The notes: generated from the letters alone by a model not told the origin. A DNA stretch of 64,000 bases from JAFGPL01 sp963781805 (GCA_963781805.1 CAWAHF010000004.1:5270001-5334000); one strand, 5' to 3'. Positions 27,222-35,545 are shown, counted from the first letter of the stretch. A program made the numbers and translations.

Positions 27222-27345
27222 CAGAATTTTTTTGGTATTTTCGTATGAAATACCGGAAACTTCTGTAATGAAAACCACTGGTGTATAAGTTTTGGGAGTA
27301 TTTTTGTACGAATATATTCGTCCAATCCGTAATTTGCAGCCACGT

Positions 27346-27771
27346 ATGACAAAAGAAGAACAGGAAATATTGGAAATTGTCAATAGGGAAACTAAAGCCT
27401 GGGATACGCAGAATGTAAGTTTACTTATTTCAATATTTCATCCGGATATGGTTTGGCCCTGGCCCGGAACACCTCAATCTCATGATCCTATGGATTGGGA
27501 GCTGGTTTTAGGTAAGTTTGATAAAGAAAGATGGAGCAAAGGCTGGCAGGATTTGTTTGATAATTTCACACTCATGCATAATAACAGGGAAATCAGAAAG
27601 ATTGTAATTTCAGCTGAAAAAGATGGTGCCTTTGCGGTTGTGGATATTGACACGCTCTGGATAGATGACAAAAACAATAAAAATCATTGGAAGGGAAGGG
27701 TTTGCAAGGTGTTTTCAAAAATTGGAAATGAATGGAAAATGACCATGCATACCGGTGTTTTGGAATACTAA
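27346..27771 (+). CDS. SnoaL-like / DUF4440 nuclear transport factor 2-fold protein
   Basis: 141 residues from the ATG at 27346 (MTKEEQEILEIVNRETKAWD). The frame is open 54 bp further upstream, but that extension looks non-native. The pattern EEQEILEIVNRETKAWDTQN, SLLISIFHPDMVWPWPGT, AFAVVDIDTLWIDDKN, GRVCKVFSKIGNEWKMTMHT is characteristic of NTF2-like SnoaL/ketosteroid-isomerase-type proteins. No substrate can be assigned. Confidence 0.8.
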   Translation: MTKEEQEILEIVNRETKAWDTQNVSLLISIFHPDMVWPWPGTPQSHDPMDWELVLGKFDKERWSKGWQDLFDNFTLMHNNREIRKIVISAEKDGAFAVVDIDTLWIDDKNNKNHWKGRVCKVFSKIGNEWKMTMHTGVLEY

Positions 27772-27819
27772 AAAATAGAATGGTTAACCTTAACACAACA
27801 AAAAATGCAGAATTATTAA

Positions 27820-27841
27820 CTGTTAGTGAAAACACCAACAG
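27820..27841. repeat. Hairpin related to the one at 28129
   Basis: CTGTTAGTG-AAAA-CACCAACAG forms a 9-bp stem with one mismatch. Its 3' arm and loop match the perfect hairpin at 28129-28152, so the pair bracket a 300-bp noncoding region. Confidence 0.6.
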
Positions 27842-28029
27842 GATGTTTGTATGTTCTGAGCTTCGTAGGAGCAACAGTATGGTAGGTGTAGGTAAAGCAA
27901 GTGTTTAGCTCCATTGGTGTGAAAGTTTGACGCAGAAAAATGCATAAGGAGCCAGCTCCATATGAGCGAAAGTGTGGAAACCGCATAAAGAGCAGAAAGC
28001 CAGCTGCATCGGAGCGAAAGGATGAGAAA

Positions 28030-28055
28030 AAGCTGACTTCAAGTCAGCTTTTTTA
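28030..28055. terminator. Bidirectional terminator-like hairpin
   Basis: AAGCTGAC-TTCAA-GTCAGCTT is an 8-bp perfect stem with a T-run on its right and an A-run on its left, so it could terminate transcription from either side. Confidence 0.7.
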
Positions 28056-28128
28056 TAACTTGTGAGTTCCAAATTCACCATACTGAAGCATGGAGTTAGA
28101 CTGATAGTGTAGGTTGGAGTTATCAAAT

Positions 28129-28152
28129 CCTGTTGGTGGAAACACCAACAGG
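28129..28152. other. 10-bp hairpin with a GAAA loop
   Basis: CCTGTTGGTG-GAAA-CACCAACAGG is a perfect 10-bp stem capped by a GNRA-type tetraloop. It lacks a T-run, so it is not an ordinary terminator. A partly decayed counterpart occurs in copy B of the flanking repeat. Confidence 0.75.
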
Positions 28153-28246
28153 TGGGAAATAGGATAAAATTTATATTAAATCGTCCTTAAATTTGTTTAC
28201 AGCTTAATTGTTAACCCTGTTCTTTATTCTACTGTTACTCGCATTA

Positions 28247-29989
28247 TCATTCCCTGTTTTTCAAATAATTATGGATAGCTGATATAATATTCTTTCGGGT
28301 AATGATCCCCAGTATAACCTTCGGATTTTTAGGATCTATAACAGGCGCTCTGCCGATATTCCGGCTACCCAGTTTTTCGAGGGCATAACGGAGGTTTTCA
28401 TTCGGGGAACAGCAAACCAGGTCTGTAGACATGATCTCATTTACCTTATGGTCTCCCATATCCATAGCCAGGGCTTTATTAATATCTTTATGGGTGACAA
28501 TTCCTATAAGTTTATTGTCATTATCAATAACCGGAAATCCCCTGTGACGTGTTTTTTTTATCATAAGGCCCACTTCTCTGATGATCTGATCCTGGTTTAC
28601 CTCAATCACATCCAGAGACATCGCTTCTGACACCAGAATGGTTTCCAGCACATCTTGTTGTCGTTTTATGACATGTACTCCGCGTCTTACAAGTTTCAGC
28701 GTATAAATGGATTCGGGAGATAATTTACGAAGGATCAGGAATGATACAATAACTGCAGCCATTAGGGGAAGGATGATCTTATAATCGTTGGTAAGTTCAA
28801 ACAATATTAGAATAGAAGTTACAGGCGCCTGAGCTACTCCTGCAAAAACAGCAGCCATACCAATTAGTGCGCTTGCTCCGGGTTCAATGCTTATACCTGG
28901 AAAAAGGATGTGGCTAAGTTTACTAAAGGCAACACCGAGCATAGCTCCTAAAAAGATCGATGGGGCAAAAATGCCTCCTGAAGCTCCTGAACCAAGAGTT
29001 AAAGAGGTAGCCACCATTTTGGCAAAGAGCAGGATAATTGCCAGTGAGGTAGCAATCTTTCCATAAAGAGCAAGTTCTATATGTTCATATCCAACTCCAA
29101 ATACCTGTGGATACCAGAGGCCAATAACACCCACCATTAAGCCACCAATGGCGGGCTGAAAATATTCGGGGATAGGCAGTTTTTCGAAAAGATCCTCAGA
29201 TTTATACAATAGCTTGATAAACAAAAATCCGGTAACAGCCGCCAGTAGTCCGAAAGGCATGTAAAAGACAAATTCCCATGCACTGTTCAACTGATAAACA
29301 GGGGCAATAAAAGAAGGATTATCACCTAGATAATATCTTGATACTAAGGTGGCTACTACTGATGAAAGAACAACCGATGAGAGATGGCGGGGAGAATAGT
29401 CCCTCAGAATTACTTCAAGGGCAAAGAATATTCCTGCCAGGGGTGCATTGAATGTAGCGGCAATTCCTCCAGCGGCTCCGCAGGCAACCAGGATTTTTAT
29501 TTTGTCACCTGAAAGTTTAAAGATCTGTCCCAGGGAGGAACCAATAGAGCTGCCTATTTGAACAATCGGACCTTCACGTCCTACCGATCCGCCTGAACCG
29601 ATACTCAATGAAGAGACAAGGGCTTTAACCAGAGCTACCCGAAATCGGATCCTTCCTTCCTGCTTATCCACTGCCATCATAACCTCGGGTACGCCATGCC
29701 CTCGTGTTTCTCTGGCCAGAAAATATATAATGAACCCAACAATCAGTCCCCCGATAGCCGGGATAATAATGACATAATATTCGCCCAGAAAAGAAAATAA
29801 AATCTTCCCTCTGTCAAAAAACCAGTGATGGAAGAAACGAATAAGCCATCTGAAGACAACGGCTCCATATCCGGAACCCAGACCAGTCAATACGGCAAAT
29901 ATAAGCAGGAAGGTAGCATCGGATTGCCGAAGAGTTTGAGCAAGTTGCCCTATCCTGTGATGACCGGTATTTTTGCTGTCCTGAATCAT
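28247..29989 (-). CDS. ClC-family chloride channel/transporter with CBS pair
   Basis: 580 residues. Residues 25-435 carry the ClC signatures GSGGSVGREGPIVQIGSSIG (with the gating Glu in GREGP) and GSGASGGIFAPSIFLGAMLG. Residues about 450-580 form two CBS motifs (MSLDVIEVNQDQIIREVGLM and MSTDLVCCSPNENLRYALEK). The segment aligned with the E. coli proton-path glutamate reads FFALEVILRDYS, which appears to have a nonpolar residue at that position, so chloride-channel-like rather than H+/Cl- exchange behaviour is possible (inference). It is flanked by copies of a noncoding repeat. Confidence 0.93.
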   Translation of the reverse strand: MIQDSKNTGHHRIGQLAQTLRQSDATFLLIFAVLTGLGSGYGAVVFRWLIRFFHHWFFDRGKILFSFLGEYYVIIIPAIGGLIVGFIIYFLARETRGHGVPEVMMAVDKQEGRIRFRVALVKALVSSLSIGSGGSVGREGPIVQIGSSIGSSLGQIFKLSGDKIKILVACGAAGGIAATFNAPLAGIFFALEVILRDYSPRHLSSVVLSSVVATLVSRYYLGDNPSFIAPVYQLNSAWEFVFYMPFGLLAAVTGFLFIKLLYKSEDLFEKLPIPEYFQPAIGGLMVGVIGLWYPQVFGVGYEHIELALYGKIATSLAIILLFAKMVATSLTLGSGASGGIFAPSIFLGAMLGVAFSKLSHILFPGISIEPGASALIGMAAVFAGVAQAPVTSILILFELTNDYKIILPLMAAVIVSFLILRKLSPESIYTLKLVRRGVHVIKRQQDVLETILVSEAMSLDVIEVNQDQIIREVGLMIKKTRHRGFPVIDNDNKLIGIVTHKDINKALAMDMGDHKVNEIMSTDLVCCSPNENLRYALEKLGSRNIGRAPVIDPKNPKVILGIITRKNIISAIHNYLKNRE

Positions 29990-30098
29990 ATTTACGTTGC
30001 CTCAGATAAACAACAAATTTTTAATTTACCGTTAATGGGTTAATTCTTAAAATTAAGGAAATATTGCAGCAAATAAAAATATGATCTGAAGATAAACT

Positions 30099-30250
30099 CC
30101 ATCGGAGCGAAAGAATGGATGAAAGCTGACTTGAAGTCTGTTTTTTTTAACAGGTAGTTTCCGACGACATCATGCTGAAGAATGTAATTAGGATGATGAT
30201 ATAGGTTGGAGCGTTGAGACCCAATGGTGAGAATACCTCATTCTGGCTGA
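30099..30250. repeat. Noncoding repeat, copy B (right of ClC gene)
   Basis: Diverged direct copy of 28006-28160. It keeps CATCGGAGCGAAAG, AAAGCTGACTTGAAGTC, TGCTGAAGAA, ATAGGTTGGAGCG and a bulged hairpin around GGTGAGAATACC. The remainder of 29990-30392 has no recognisable gene. Confidence 0.58.
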
Positions 30251-30392
30251 TGCTTGCACCAATTTAAGTGAAAATACCTTAGCTGGGAAACCTTATTTGA
30301 TAAAGTTTTCCAGCTTTTTCAACAATAGACTTGCGGATTTGAGGGGATACTTGCGCCCAATGTCATTTAGTTAAGCAGTAAGCCGCATTATA

Positions 30393-31235
30393 TCAGACAT
30401 TCCGCTTCCTGTTTTTGAACATGGGAGGTTTTGTACGTCTCCTGTATTTATCCACATTTCGAACAAACGCCCTATCTTTTCTTTCGGGTTGCGGGTTTAC
30501 TAATAATAGAGACTCCAATTCCTTTAATGCTTTATGCGGTTGTTTTTTAGATAAGACATCAATAATTCTATACTTCATAAATCCTAATGATAAAGAGACA
30601 TTCACCTTATAGTCATATTTTTTATTACCCAACACTTTATTAAGTTCAGTTTGAGCTTCTTCAATTAACATTGATTGCATGTTACTAATCAAGAGTGCAC
30701 AATAAAAGTCTTGTAAAATAGCATGATGGGTTAATCCTGAAAAATTCTCCAGTGCAAGGATATTTTTCACCCTATCGTAAAAGACTTCAACCCGCCAACG
30801 TTTGTAGTAAAGATCTGCAAAGTGCTCATACGGATATTCATTTTGGTCAATCAAGGATGTCATTAATATTTCTTCCTCACCACTTTTCAATTTTATTTTT
30901 ATAAGCCGTACTTTAATTGTTGAGTTTGCATTGTAGTGCTTGTTTTTAAAGGATTGTTTCTGTTTGGGTGAAATTTCTACTATCCTTTCATAGTCACCTG
31001 AGTTGGCAAAATCTTGGGTTACTTTGTTATACGACGCTTTACAACGAAATAGGAATTGCGCCCCTGTTTGAAGTATCTCTTTTGCTAGAGCATAACTTGG
31101 GTATCCCCGATCAAGCAATAAAAAATCGCCTAATTTTACCTTTTTTGTGTGTTTATGGGCTAAGGTAATCTCTCCAACTTCATTGGGTGAGATTATGCCA
31201 TCAATAACCATTTCATTTAAACTGTAATCCAGCAT
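30393..31235 (-). pseudogene. IS4-family DDE transposase, 5'-truncated
   Basis: 280 residues starting inside the catalytic domain. The second catalytic Asp (FLLLDRGYPSYALAKE) and the Glu region (YYKRWRVEVFYDRVKNILAL, a YREK-like box) are present. The N-terminal region with the first Asp is missing. The break coincides with the left end of the neighbouring IS1634-like element, which probably inserted here and split it. No second half is found on the far side of that element, so the rest was deleted. Confidence 0.82.
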
Positions 31236-31240
31236 AAAAA

Positions 31241-32838
31241 TACCTAATAGTTAATAAAAAAGCCTGAATTGTTTTGCGGTTCAGGTATTTTTTCGGATAT
31301 TAGCTATTACGTATATACGTAATATTATGAAAAATTCACCACACCCAGAGTGGGCTTTAACCCACAAAAAACCGGGGACTGAACTCCGAAGGATCAAAGA
31401 CAAGTACTATTTGTATGAAGTCTCCAGTAAATGGGATCCCGAAAAGAAAAGAGCAAGAAAGATTACAGGCAGGCTTCTGGGAAGGATTACTAAAGAAAAT
31501 GGATTCGTGGAATCAAGCAAATATAAACTCCAAAGAAATTTCACTTCCTTTTTTGACCAGCCCTTGCAAGTGAAAGAATATGGGGCTTCCTCCTTTGTCA
31601 TGGAGAGCTTCTCAGAGGATATCACTTTTTTGAAACAGGTTTTTCCTGAGATTTGGCAAGATATCTTCTCATTGGGCTTTATACGTTTATTGTTTAATCC
31701 ACCTATTAAGAATACGGCTTTCCATTTTGAGAACAGCTTTCTTTCAGAACTATTCAACACGGTCACCCTTGGCGAAAAAAGGGTTTCGGCGTTGTACAGG
31801 AAAATAGGTAATGACAGGGGGGCAGTAGTTGAGTATATGAAAGCCTTTGTCAGGAATGACGATTATATTCTTTTTGATGGAACCAATTTTGTTTCCCATT
31901 CAAAAAACATTGAAAGCGCAAAAATTGGTTATAACTCAAAGCAGGTTTTCGAACCACAGTTAAATGTATTGTTCTTGTTCTCAAGCACATTAAAAACCCC
32001 GGTATTTTATCGCCTTTTACCCGGAAATATTAGAGATGTCAAAGCATTTAAGCTAACGGTTCAGGAAGCAGGCATTGCCAATGCTGTTGTGATTGCTGAC
32101 AAAGGTTTCTATTCAGCTGATAATCTGGAGACAATGGATACTTTAGGTCTGGATTACGTTATCCCCTTAAGGCGGAGCAACCCACAAATAAACTACGATG
32201 TAATCCAACCTAATGATAATAGCGGGTTTGATGGGTATTTTGAATATATGAAGCGTTTTATTTGGTTCAACAAAATTGAATTGGAAGGCCGGGAATTATA
32301 CCTGTTCTATGATTCATCGTTAAAGACAAAAGAAGAAAACGATTACCTGACACGCATACAAACCCACCCGGAAAAATATAGTTTGGAAAAATTTAAGCTA
32401 AGGCTTAAAACTTTCGGAACCGTGGCCTTCATCTCAAACCTTAAAGATAAATCTGCCGAAGAAATATATAAAACTTACAAGACAAGAGGCGAGGTCGAAA
32501 CAATGATTGATGCCATGAAGAACATTTTAAAAGCTGACAGCTCTTATATGCAAAATGAAATGGCTCTGCAAGGCTGGATGTTCATCTCCTTTATGGCTTT
32601 GAAATGGTATTACTACTTATACAATATTCTACTGCAAAAGAAACTGCTCAAAAGATATTCACCAAAGGATATACTATTGAACCTGGCTGCTATAAAAAAA
32701 ATAAAAATCAATCAAAACTGGTGCCTCTCAGAAGTTACCAGCAAGACACAAAACCTAATTGATAAGCTTGGTGTTCATATTACGTAATTTCCATACTGGG
32801 TTACGGTTTAATAATAAACCCGATCCGGATAGTAGGTA
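31241..32838. mobile_element. IS1634-type insertion sequence (ends approximate)
   Basis: The element holds one transposase gene. Candidate imperfect terminal inverted repeats are TACCTAATAGT (31241) and the complement of GATAGTAGGTA (ending 32838), matching 8 of 11. No clear target duplication was seen, so the ends are provisional. A palindromic TATTACGTATATACGTAATA lies just before the transposase and a related TATTACGTAA overlaps its stop. Confidence 0.5.
31327..32787 (+). CDS. IS1634-family (IS4-like) DDE transposase
   Basis: 486 residues, apparently complete. DDE motif parts are YILFDGTNFVSHS (first Asp), VVIADKGFYSADNLETMD (second Asp, with DKGFYS), and the Glu region YKTRGEVETMIDAMKNILKAD. 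The N-terminal KDKYYLYEVSSKWDPEKKRA motif is typical of IS1634 relatives. It disrupted an older IS4 transposase gene on the opposite strand. Confidence 0.9.
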   Translation: MKNSPHPEWALTHKKPGTELRRIKDKYYLYEVSSKWDPEKKRARKITGRLLGRITKENGFVESSKYKLQRNFTSFFDQPLQVKEYGASSFVMESFSEDITFLKQVFPEIWQDIFSLGFIRLLFNPPIKNTAFHFENSFLSELFNTVTLGEKRVSALYRKIGNDRGAVVEYMKAFVRNDDYILFDGTNFVSHSKNIESAKIGYNSKQVFEPQLNVLFLFSSTLKTPVFYRLLPGNIRDVKAFKLTVQEAGIANAVVIADKGFYSADNLETMDTLGLDYVIPLRRSNPQINYDVIQPNDNSGFDGYFEYMKRFIWFNKIELEGRELYLFYDSSLKTKEENDYLTRIQTHPEKYSLEKFKLRLKTFGTVAFISNLKDKSAEEIYKTYKTRGEVETMIDAMKNILKADSSYMQNEMALQGWMFISFMALKWYYYLYNILLQKKLLKRYSPKDILLNLAAIKKIKINQNWCLSEVTSKTQNLIDKLGVHIT

Positions 32839-32856
32839 ATATTATAAAACAAAAAG

Positions 32857-32912
32857 GTCCAAGCTACGCTATCGCTAAACTTGAACCAGTTTTGGTTTTT
32901 ACAAGCTTGGAC
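32857..32912. repeat. REP-like palindrome fused to the RAYT 3' end
   Basis: GTCCAAGCT (32857-32865) and AGCTTGGAC (32904-32912) are perfect inverted arms, with an inner AACCA-GTTT-TGGTT hairpin. The same AAGCTTGGACTAG word recurs at 33480, 33518 and, altered, 33625. The stop codon of the adjacent RAYT is supplied by this palindrome. Confidence 0.75.
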
Positions 32913-33307
32913 TATTTGCGGGGATTACCATCTTGCCAGAATTTATAATTAGTTATTCGTTTTAAATTTTTACCTGCCCCCTCAAAAGCCCTTAATAACC
33001 ATTCACGCCTACTTTCAGGCTCTTCCTTTATGTTCTTTATTATTTCTCTTGCAGTATGCTTCTTAAAATCACGCATAATTTCCGGTAAGTTATTGTCTGT
33101 TGCTTTGACAACCATGTGCAAATGGCTACTCATCAGGCACCAGGCAAATATGACAAGACCTTTATTCTTCCGGCAATATTCTAATGATTCAACCAATGTT
33201 ATTTTATGGTTCGCCCGGGTAAAAACATCTATCCAATGAACAACGGTAGACGTAACAAAATAAATACCTTCAGGATTTCTTATTTTATATTTTTCTGACA
33301 TTATCAC
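32912..33307 (-). CDS. RAYT: REP-associated tyrosine transposase (Y1/IS200-like), shortened
   Basis: 131 residues with the HUH motif HLHMV preceded by FAWCLMSS, and an upstream YFVTSTVVHWIDVFTR strand. C-terminal KFWQDGN is normally followed by a further segment, but here it runs directly into the TAG of a REP-like palindrome, so the C-terminus is probably lost. RAYTs act on single-stranded palindromic repeats, and such repeats sit on both sides of this gene. Activity is uncertain. Confidence 0.82.
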   Translation of the reverse strand: MIMSEKYKIRNPEGIYFVTSTVVHWIDVFTRANHKITLVESLEYCRKNKGLVIFAWCLMSSHLHMVVKATDNNLPEIMRDFKKHTAREIIKNIKEEPESRREWLLRAFEGAGKNLKRITNYKFWQDGNPRK

Positions 33308-33381
33308 TTTTTCCTAAAAATATCTCATTGTTATGACAATGCAAAATTTTTATGTTGGTAATTTTTGATGGTTTGCGTAGT

Positions 33382-33460
33382 TAGCACGCGTTACGCAAAA
33401 GCTAAACGCGCGCCAGTGGGGTAGCACGCGTTACGCAAAAGCTAAACGCGCGCCAGTGGG
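33382..33460. repeat. Two tandem 40-bp palindromic (REP-like) units
   Basis: TAGCACGCGTTACGCAAAAG plus CTAAACGCGCGCCAGTGGGG is repeated at 33382 and 33422 almost exactly. Each unit can fold via CGCGTT / AACGCG. They lie 75 bp upstream of the RAYT start. Region 33308-33730 otherwise holds only these repeats. Confidence 0.88.
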
Positions 33461-33479
33461 GGCTAGTTTTTGTTTATTA

Positions 33480-33635
33480 CAAGCTTGGACTAGTTGAAGG
33501 CTAGTTATTGTTTTATGCAAGCTTGGACTAGTAGTTATTTTTGTTTTTTATAAACTTACGCCAGTTAATAGGTTCCGCAATCTTATTTACAGTTATGTAT
33601 ATTTCTACCTTTACTCACAGCACACCTTGGACTAG
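33480..33635. repeat. Dispersed CAAGCTTGGACTAG repeats
   Basis: CAAGCTTGGACTAG occurs at 33480-33493 and 33518-33531, and CCTTGGACTAG at 33625-33635. They match the palindrome at the RAYT 3' end. The last copy abuts the left margin of the RHS element array. Confidence 0.8.
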
Positions 33636-33699
33636 TGAGGGGATTTGGAACTGAAACTTGATACCTTTATCGAACTTTGGAATAAGCATAAATAAAAGC

Positions 33700-33728
33700 A
33701 AAAAGCCCGGCAAATTTGAAGGCTTTTT
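33700..33728. terminator. Terminator at the left end of the RHS array
   Basis: AAAAAGCC ... GGCTTTTT with the sequence GCAAAAAGCCCGG matches the 5' half of the terminator that separates regulator and immunity gene in the next unit (41651). It ends the immunity transcript of the oldest tip and suggests the array once extended further left. Confidence 0.65.
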
Positions 33729-33730
33729 AT

Positions 33731-33952
33731 TTAATTTTCTCGTTTTTTCTCCTGCAGATATTTGACAACCCGGAGAGCAATTGTGTATCCTAAATAAAAA
33801 CCTAATAAAAGCCAAAACACATAGGTAATAATTTTATTTATTTCTATATCAAAGATGTTAAGGGCAATAACAAATAAAAAATAAGTCCAAAATATATATG
33901 TAGTAATCCGATAGGAATAATTACATAACCAAAGTAAAATTTTTTCTTTCAT
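33731..33952 (-). CDS. Small membrane protein, candidate immunity protein 1b
   Basis: 73 residues from the ATG at 33952 (MKEKILLWLCNYSYRITTYI). The frame is open further upstream, but this ATG overlaps the stop of the preceding 55-residue gene by ATGA. Two hydrophobic segments lie at about 17-35 and 41-62, and the tail is basic (VVKYLQEKKREN). It is the second small gene after RHS tip 1. The position and the membrane character suggest immunity to a membrane-targeting toxin (inference). Confidence 0.6.
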   Translation of the reverse strand: MKEKILLWLCNYSYRITTYIFWTYFLFVIALNIFDIEINKIITYVFWLLLGFYLGYTIALRVVKYLQEKKREN

Positions 33953-34116
33953 TTTCGTCTCGTAAGTACTTCTAAGAATATAATAATCAACACTAGAATT
34001 CCACATAACAACCATAAAACATTATCTAATCCTTTAGATATATCATCTCTAAAGAATATTTTAATTATCAGGACAATAGCCCCAATCACATATAATAAGT
34101 TTTTAATTTTGTTCAT
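33949..34116 (-). CDS. 55-residue membrane protein, candidate immunity protein 1a
   Basis: An unlisted short gene encoding MNKIKNLLYVIGAIVLIIKI ... FRDDISKGLDNVLWLLCGIL ... VLTRRK. It has two transmembrane segments (about 6-22 and 35-52). Its ATG overlaps the last 14 bp of RHS tip 1, and its TGA overlaps the next ATG by 4 bp, so three genes are translationally coupled. This is the usual toxin-immunity layout. Confidence 0.65.
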   Translation of the reverse strand: MNKIKNLLYVIGAIVLIIKIFFRDDISKGLDNVLWLLCGILVLIIIFLEVLTRRK

Positions 34117-34876
34117 CGACTTTTAATGGTAGTATTATTGGTTTATTAACCTGTGTATTATCTGCTGGTGCAGTATAAGTTGGTAATGTACCTATTGCAT
34201 TGTCTCCACTATCAGAAGAGCCTTCATTAGTTGTTTTTCCTTGACTAAATGTGGTTACAGTGTTTTGGTTATTTGATGTATTCTTACTATCAGAACTTTG
34301 ACTATTACCATTTTTTGTTTCAGCACATTCTTTTGCAAATTCAGCGGCTAAACCAGTTCCAACAACAATTTTACCAATTTTACCGCCCCCTCCTTTAGGC
34401 ATTCCTCCATCTCCGTCGGGCGTTGGGTTGGCATTATTGGTTTTCATATTTTCTGCATGATTTTGTTTTATTTGCTCTGTTTCTCGTTGCGACCTTCTTT
34501 CTCTTTTTTGTTGTTCCTTATAACCTGGATTATTCTGCACCATATCTATACCTAATCCAGAAAGCTCAATCGGATGTTTACTTAATTCGTAAGATATATA
34601 TCCAGTGATAGCAATCCCTGCTACCCAAGTAGCAGCTTCAAATATAGCTGCAGCAATTGGTACTGCTTCCAAGCCATCTAAATCAATACAATTAATAGGT
34701 CTATTTTCAGCATAATCATAAGGGCTTTTATAAGGATAATCCATTGCAAGCCTGTCAATACTGTTAAATCGGGCAATAGTCGGATCATAAAACCTGTACC
34801 CGTAATCGTACCATCTTACGCGGTTTTTTAATGTTGTTTTCAAGTGCCTTACCTCCGGAACTACAGTGTTTTTCAA
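34103..34876 (-). CDS. Orphan RHS C-terminal tip 1 (oldest in the array)
   Basis: The frame opens at a TTG with MKNTVVPEVRHLKTTLKNRV from the element end, then enters RHS core RWYDYGYRFYDPTIARFNSI, DRLAMDYPYKSPYDYAENRP and INCIDLDG. The toxin part begins with a hydrophobic stretch (about 70-97, AVPIAAAIFEAATWVAGIAI), then a charged and Gly-rich region (GGMPKGGGGKIGKIVVGTGL) and a Ser/Asn/Thr-rich tail. No YD-repeat body precedes it. The start codon is arbitrary: it is a displaced 3' end of an RHS gene. Toxic activity unknown; the hydrophobic segment and two membrane immunity candidates suggest action on membranes. Confidence 0.75.
   Translation of the reverse strand: MKNTVVPEVRHLKTTLKNRVRWYDYGYRFYDPTIARFNSIDRLAMDYPYKSPYDYAENRPINCIDLDGLEAVPIAAAIFEAATWVAGIAITGYISYELSKHPIELSGLGIDMVQNNPGYKEQQKRERRSQRETEQIKQNHAENMKTNNANPTPDGDGGMPKGGGGKIGKIVVGTGLAAEFAKECAETKNGNSQSSDSKNTSNNQNTVTTFSQGKTTNEGSSDSGDNAIGTLPTYTAPADNTQVNKPIILPLKVDEQN
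34801..34820. other. Attachment-type direct repeat att1
   Basis: CGTAATCGTACCATCTTACG, in which CGTAA and TTACG form inverted arms around 10 bp. On the minus strand it encodes the RHS-core residues V-R-W-Y-D-Y-G. Modules 1 and 2 are identical from here rightward and unrelated leftward, which marks it as an element boundary. Confidence 0.8.
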
Positions 34877-34932
34877 AGAACTAATTTTCAGATAAAAATA
34901 AAAAAAATTCTTTAAACATTAAGTATTTTATT

Positions 34933-35286
34933 TCAGTTCTTAAATCTATCAACAGCTTTGTTTTTAGCAATGTGAATAGACTTTAAACATTCTTCTTTTA
35001 ATAATTCAGTTAAATTTTCAATATATTTTTCTTTGTTTTGAACATTAGAGATTTCTCGGTCAAAATCATCTACTACTTTATTTGCATAATCTACAAGCTT
35101 TTTTGATGTTTTTTCCAATATTTCACCTAATTCCTTTGAACGTTCTATTAGATCTTCCAGAGCACTTTGCTTCTTATTTCTAGCAACAGTGTTTATAGTG
35201 TTTTTCGCTATATCTTGTAATTGTTTTTTAGTCTCATTCTTTATAACTAATATTCTTTTTTTTAATTGATTATCTATGTTTTCCAT
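34933..35286 (-). CDS. 117-residue coiled-coil hypothetical protein (copy 1)
   Basis: A charged, almost fully helical protein (NQLKKRILVIKNETKKQLQD ... RSKELGEILEKTSKKLVDYA) without signal peptide or motif. It lies between the noncoding region and att1, so it is the terminal gene of the element. An identical copy exists at 43275. It is absent from the third unit; the fourth has a different small ORF on the other strand. Function unknown. Confidence 0.65.
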   Translation of the reverse strand: MENIDNQLKKRILVIKNETKKQLQDIAKNTINTVARNKKQSALEDLIERSKELGEILEKTSKKLVDYANKVVDDFDREISNVQNKEKYIENLTELLKEECLKSIHIAKNKAVDRFKN

Positions 35287-35460
35287 GCTATTAATATTTA
35301 TTTTGATTAAAGAAAATTTTTATATTACTTGTCTACAAATATAAATTAAAAATGATCGATTTGGCTGTTATATTTTATGTAACAACTTTTTATATAAAAT
35401 TACTAATGAAGTAGTTGATAAGTTTTTTCATATTCCCCACCTGCCCCTACAGGCAAAGCT

Positions 35461-35545
35461 TTAACATAACAAGTAGTTATAGTACAAAGCATCTGTTTAA
35501 CTGATTTTTTATGGTATACTTTGTCCAATAACCTCATTATGTTAA
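35461..35545. other. Long conserved hairpin, element 1 (candidate origin)
   Basis: TTAACATAA (35461-35469) and TTATGTTAA (35537-35545) are outer arms. Inner pairs TTAT/ATAA and ACAAAG/CTTTGT continue the stem. The same architecture recurs at 43803, 51682 and 59525 with substitutions that keep the pairing. It is followed in all units by GCAAGTTCTCGTCC-like sequence. Possible replication origin, transfer site or RNA structure. Confidence 0.6.

Larger units (their letters stand above)
28006..28160. repeat. Noncoding repeat, copy A (right of SnoaL gene)
   Basis: This stretch aligns by eye, with many substitutions, to 30099-30250 on the other side of the ClC gene in the same orientation. Shared blocks include CATCGGAGCGAAAG, AAAGCTGACTT-AAGTC, CATGCTGAAG/CATACTGAAG, TAGGTTGGAG and a GGTGGAAA/GGTGAGAA hairpin. 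Upstream (27925-28020) two internal sub-repeats with CCAGCT...GAGCGAAAG precede it. No protein is encoded. Confidence 0.6.

Noticed and set aside
33615..33815. Minus-strand 66-residue ORF left of the array
   Set aside because: It runs through a terminator hairpin and a repeat, and overlaps the end of the small membrane gene in another frame.
34103..34876. Independent full-length toxin gene with its own start at tip 1
   Set aside because: The only start is a TTG in the element arm, and the first 26 residues are shared with tip 2, so it is a displaced 3' end rather than a native N-terminus.
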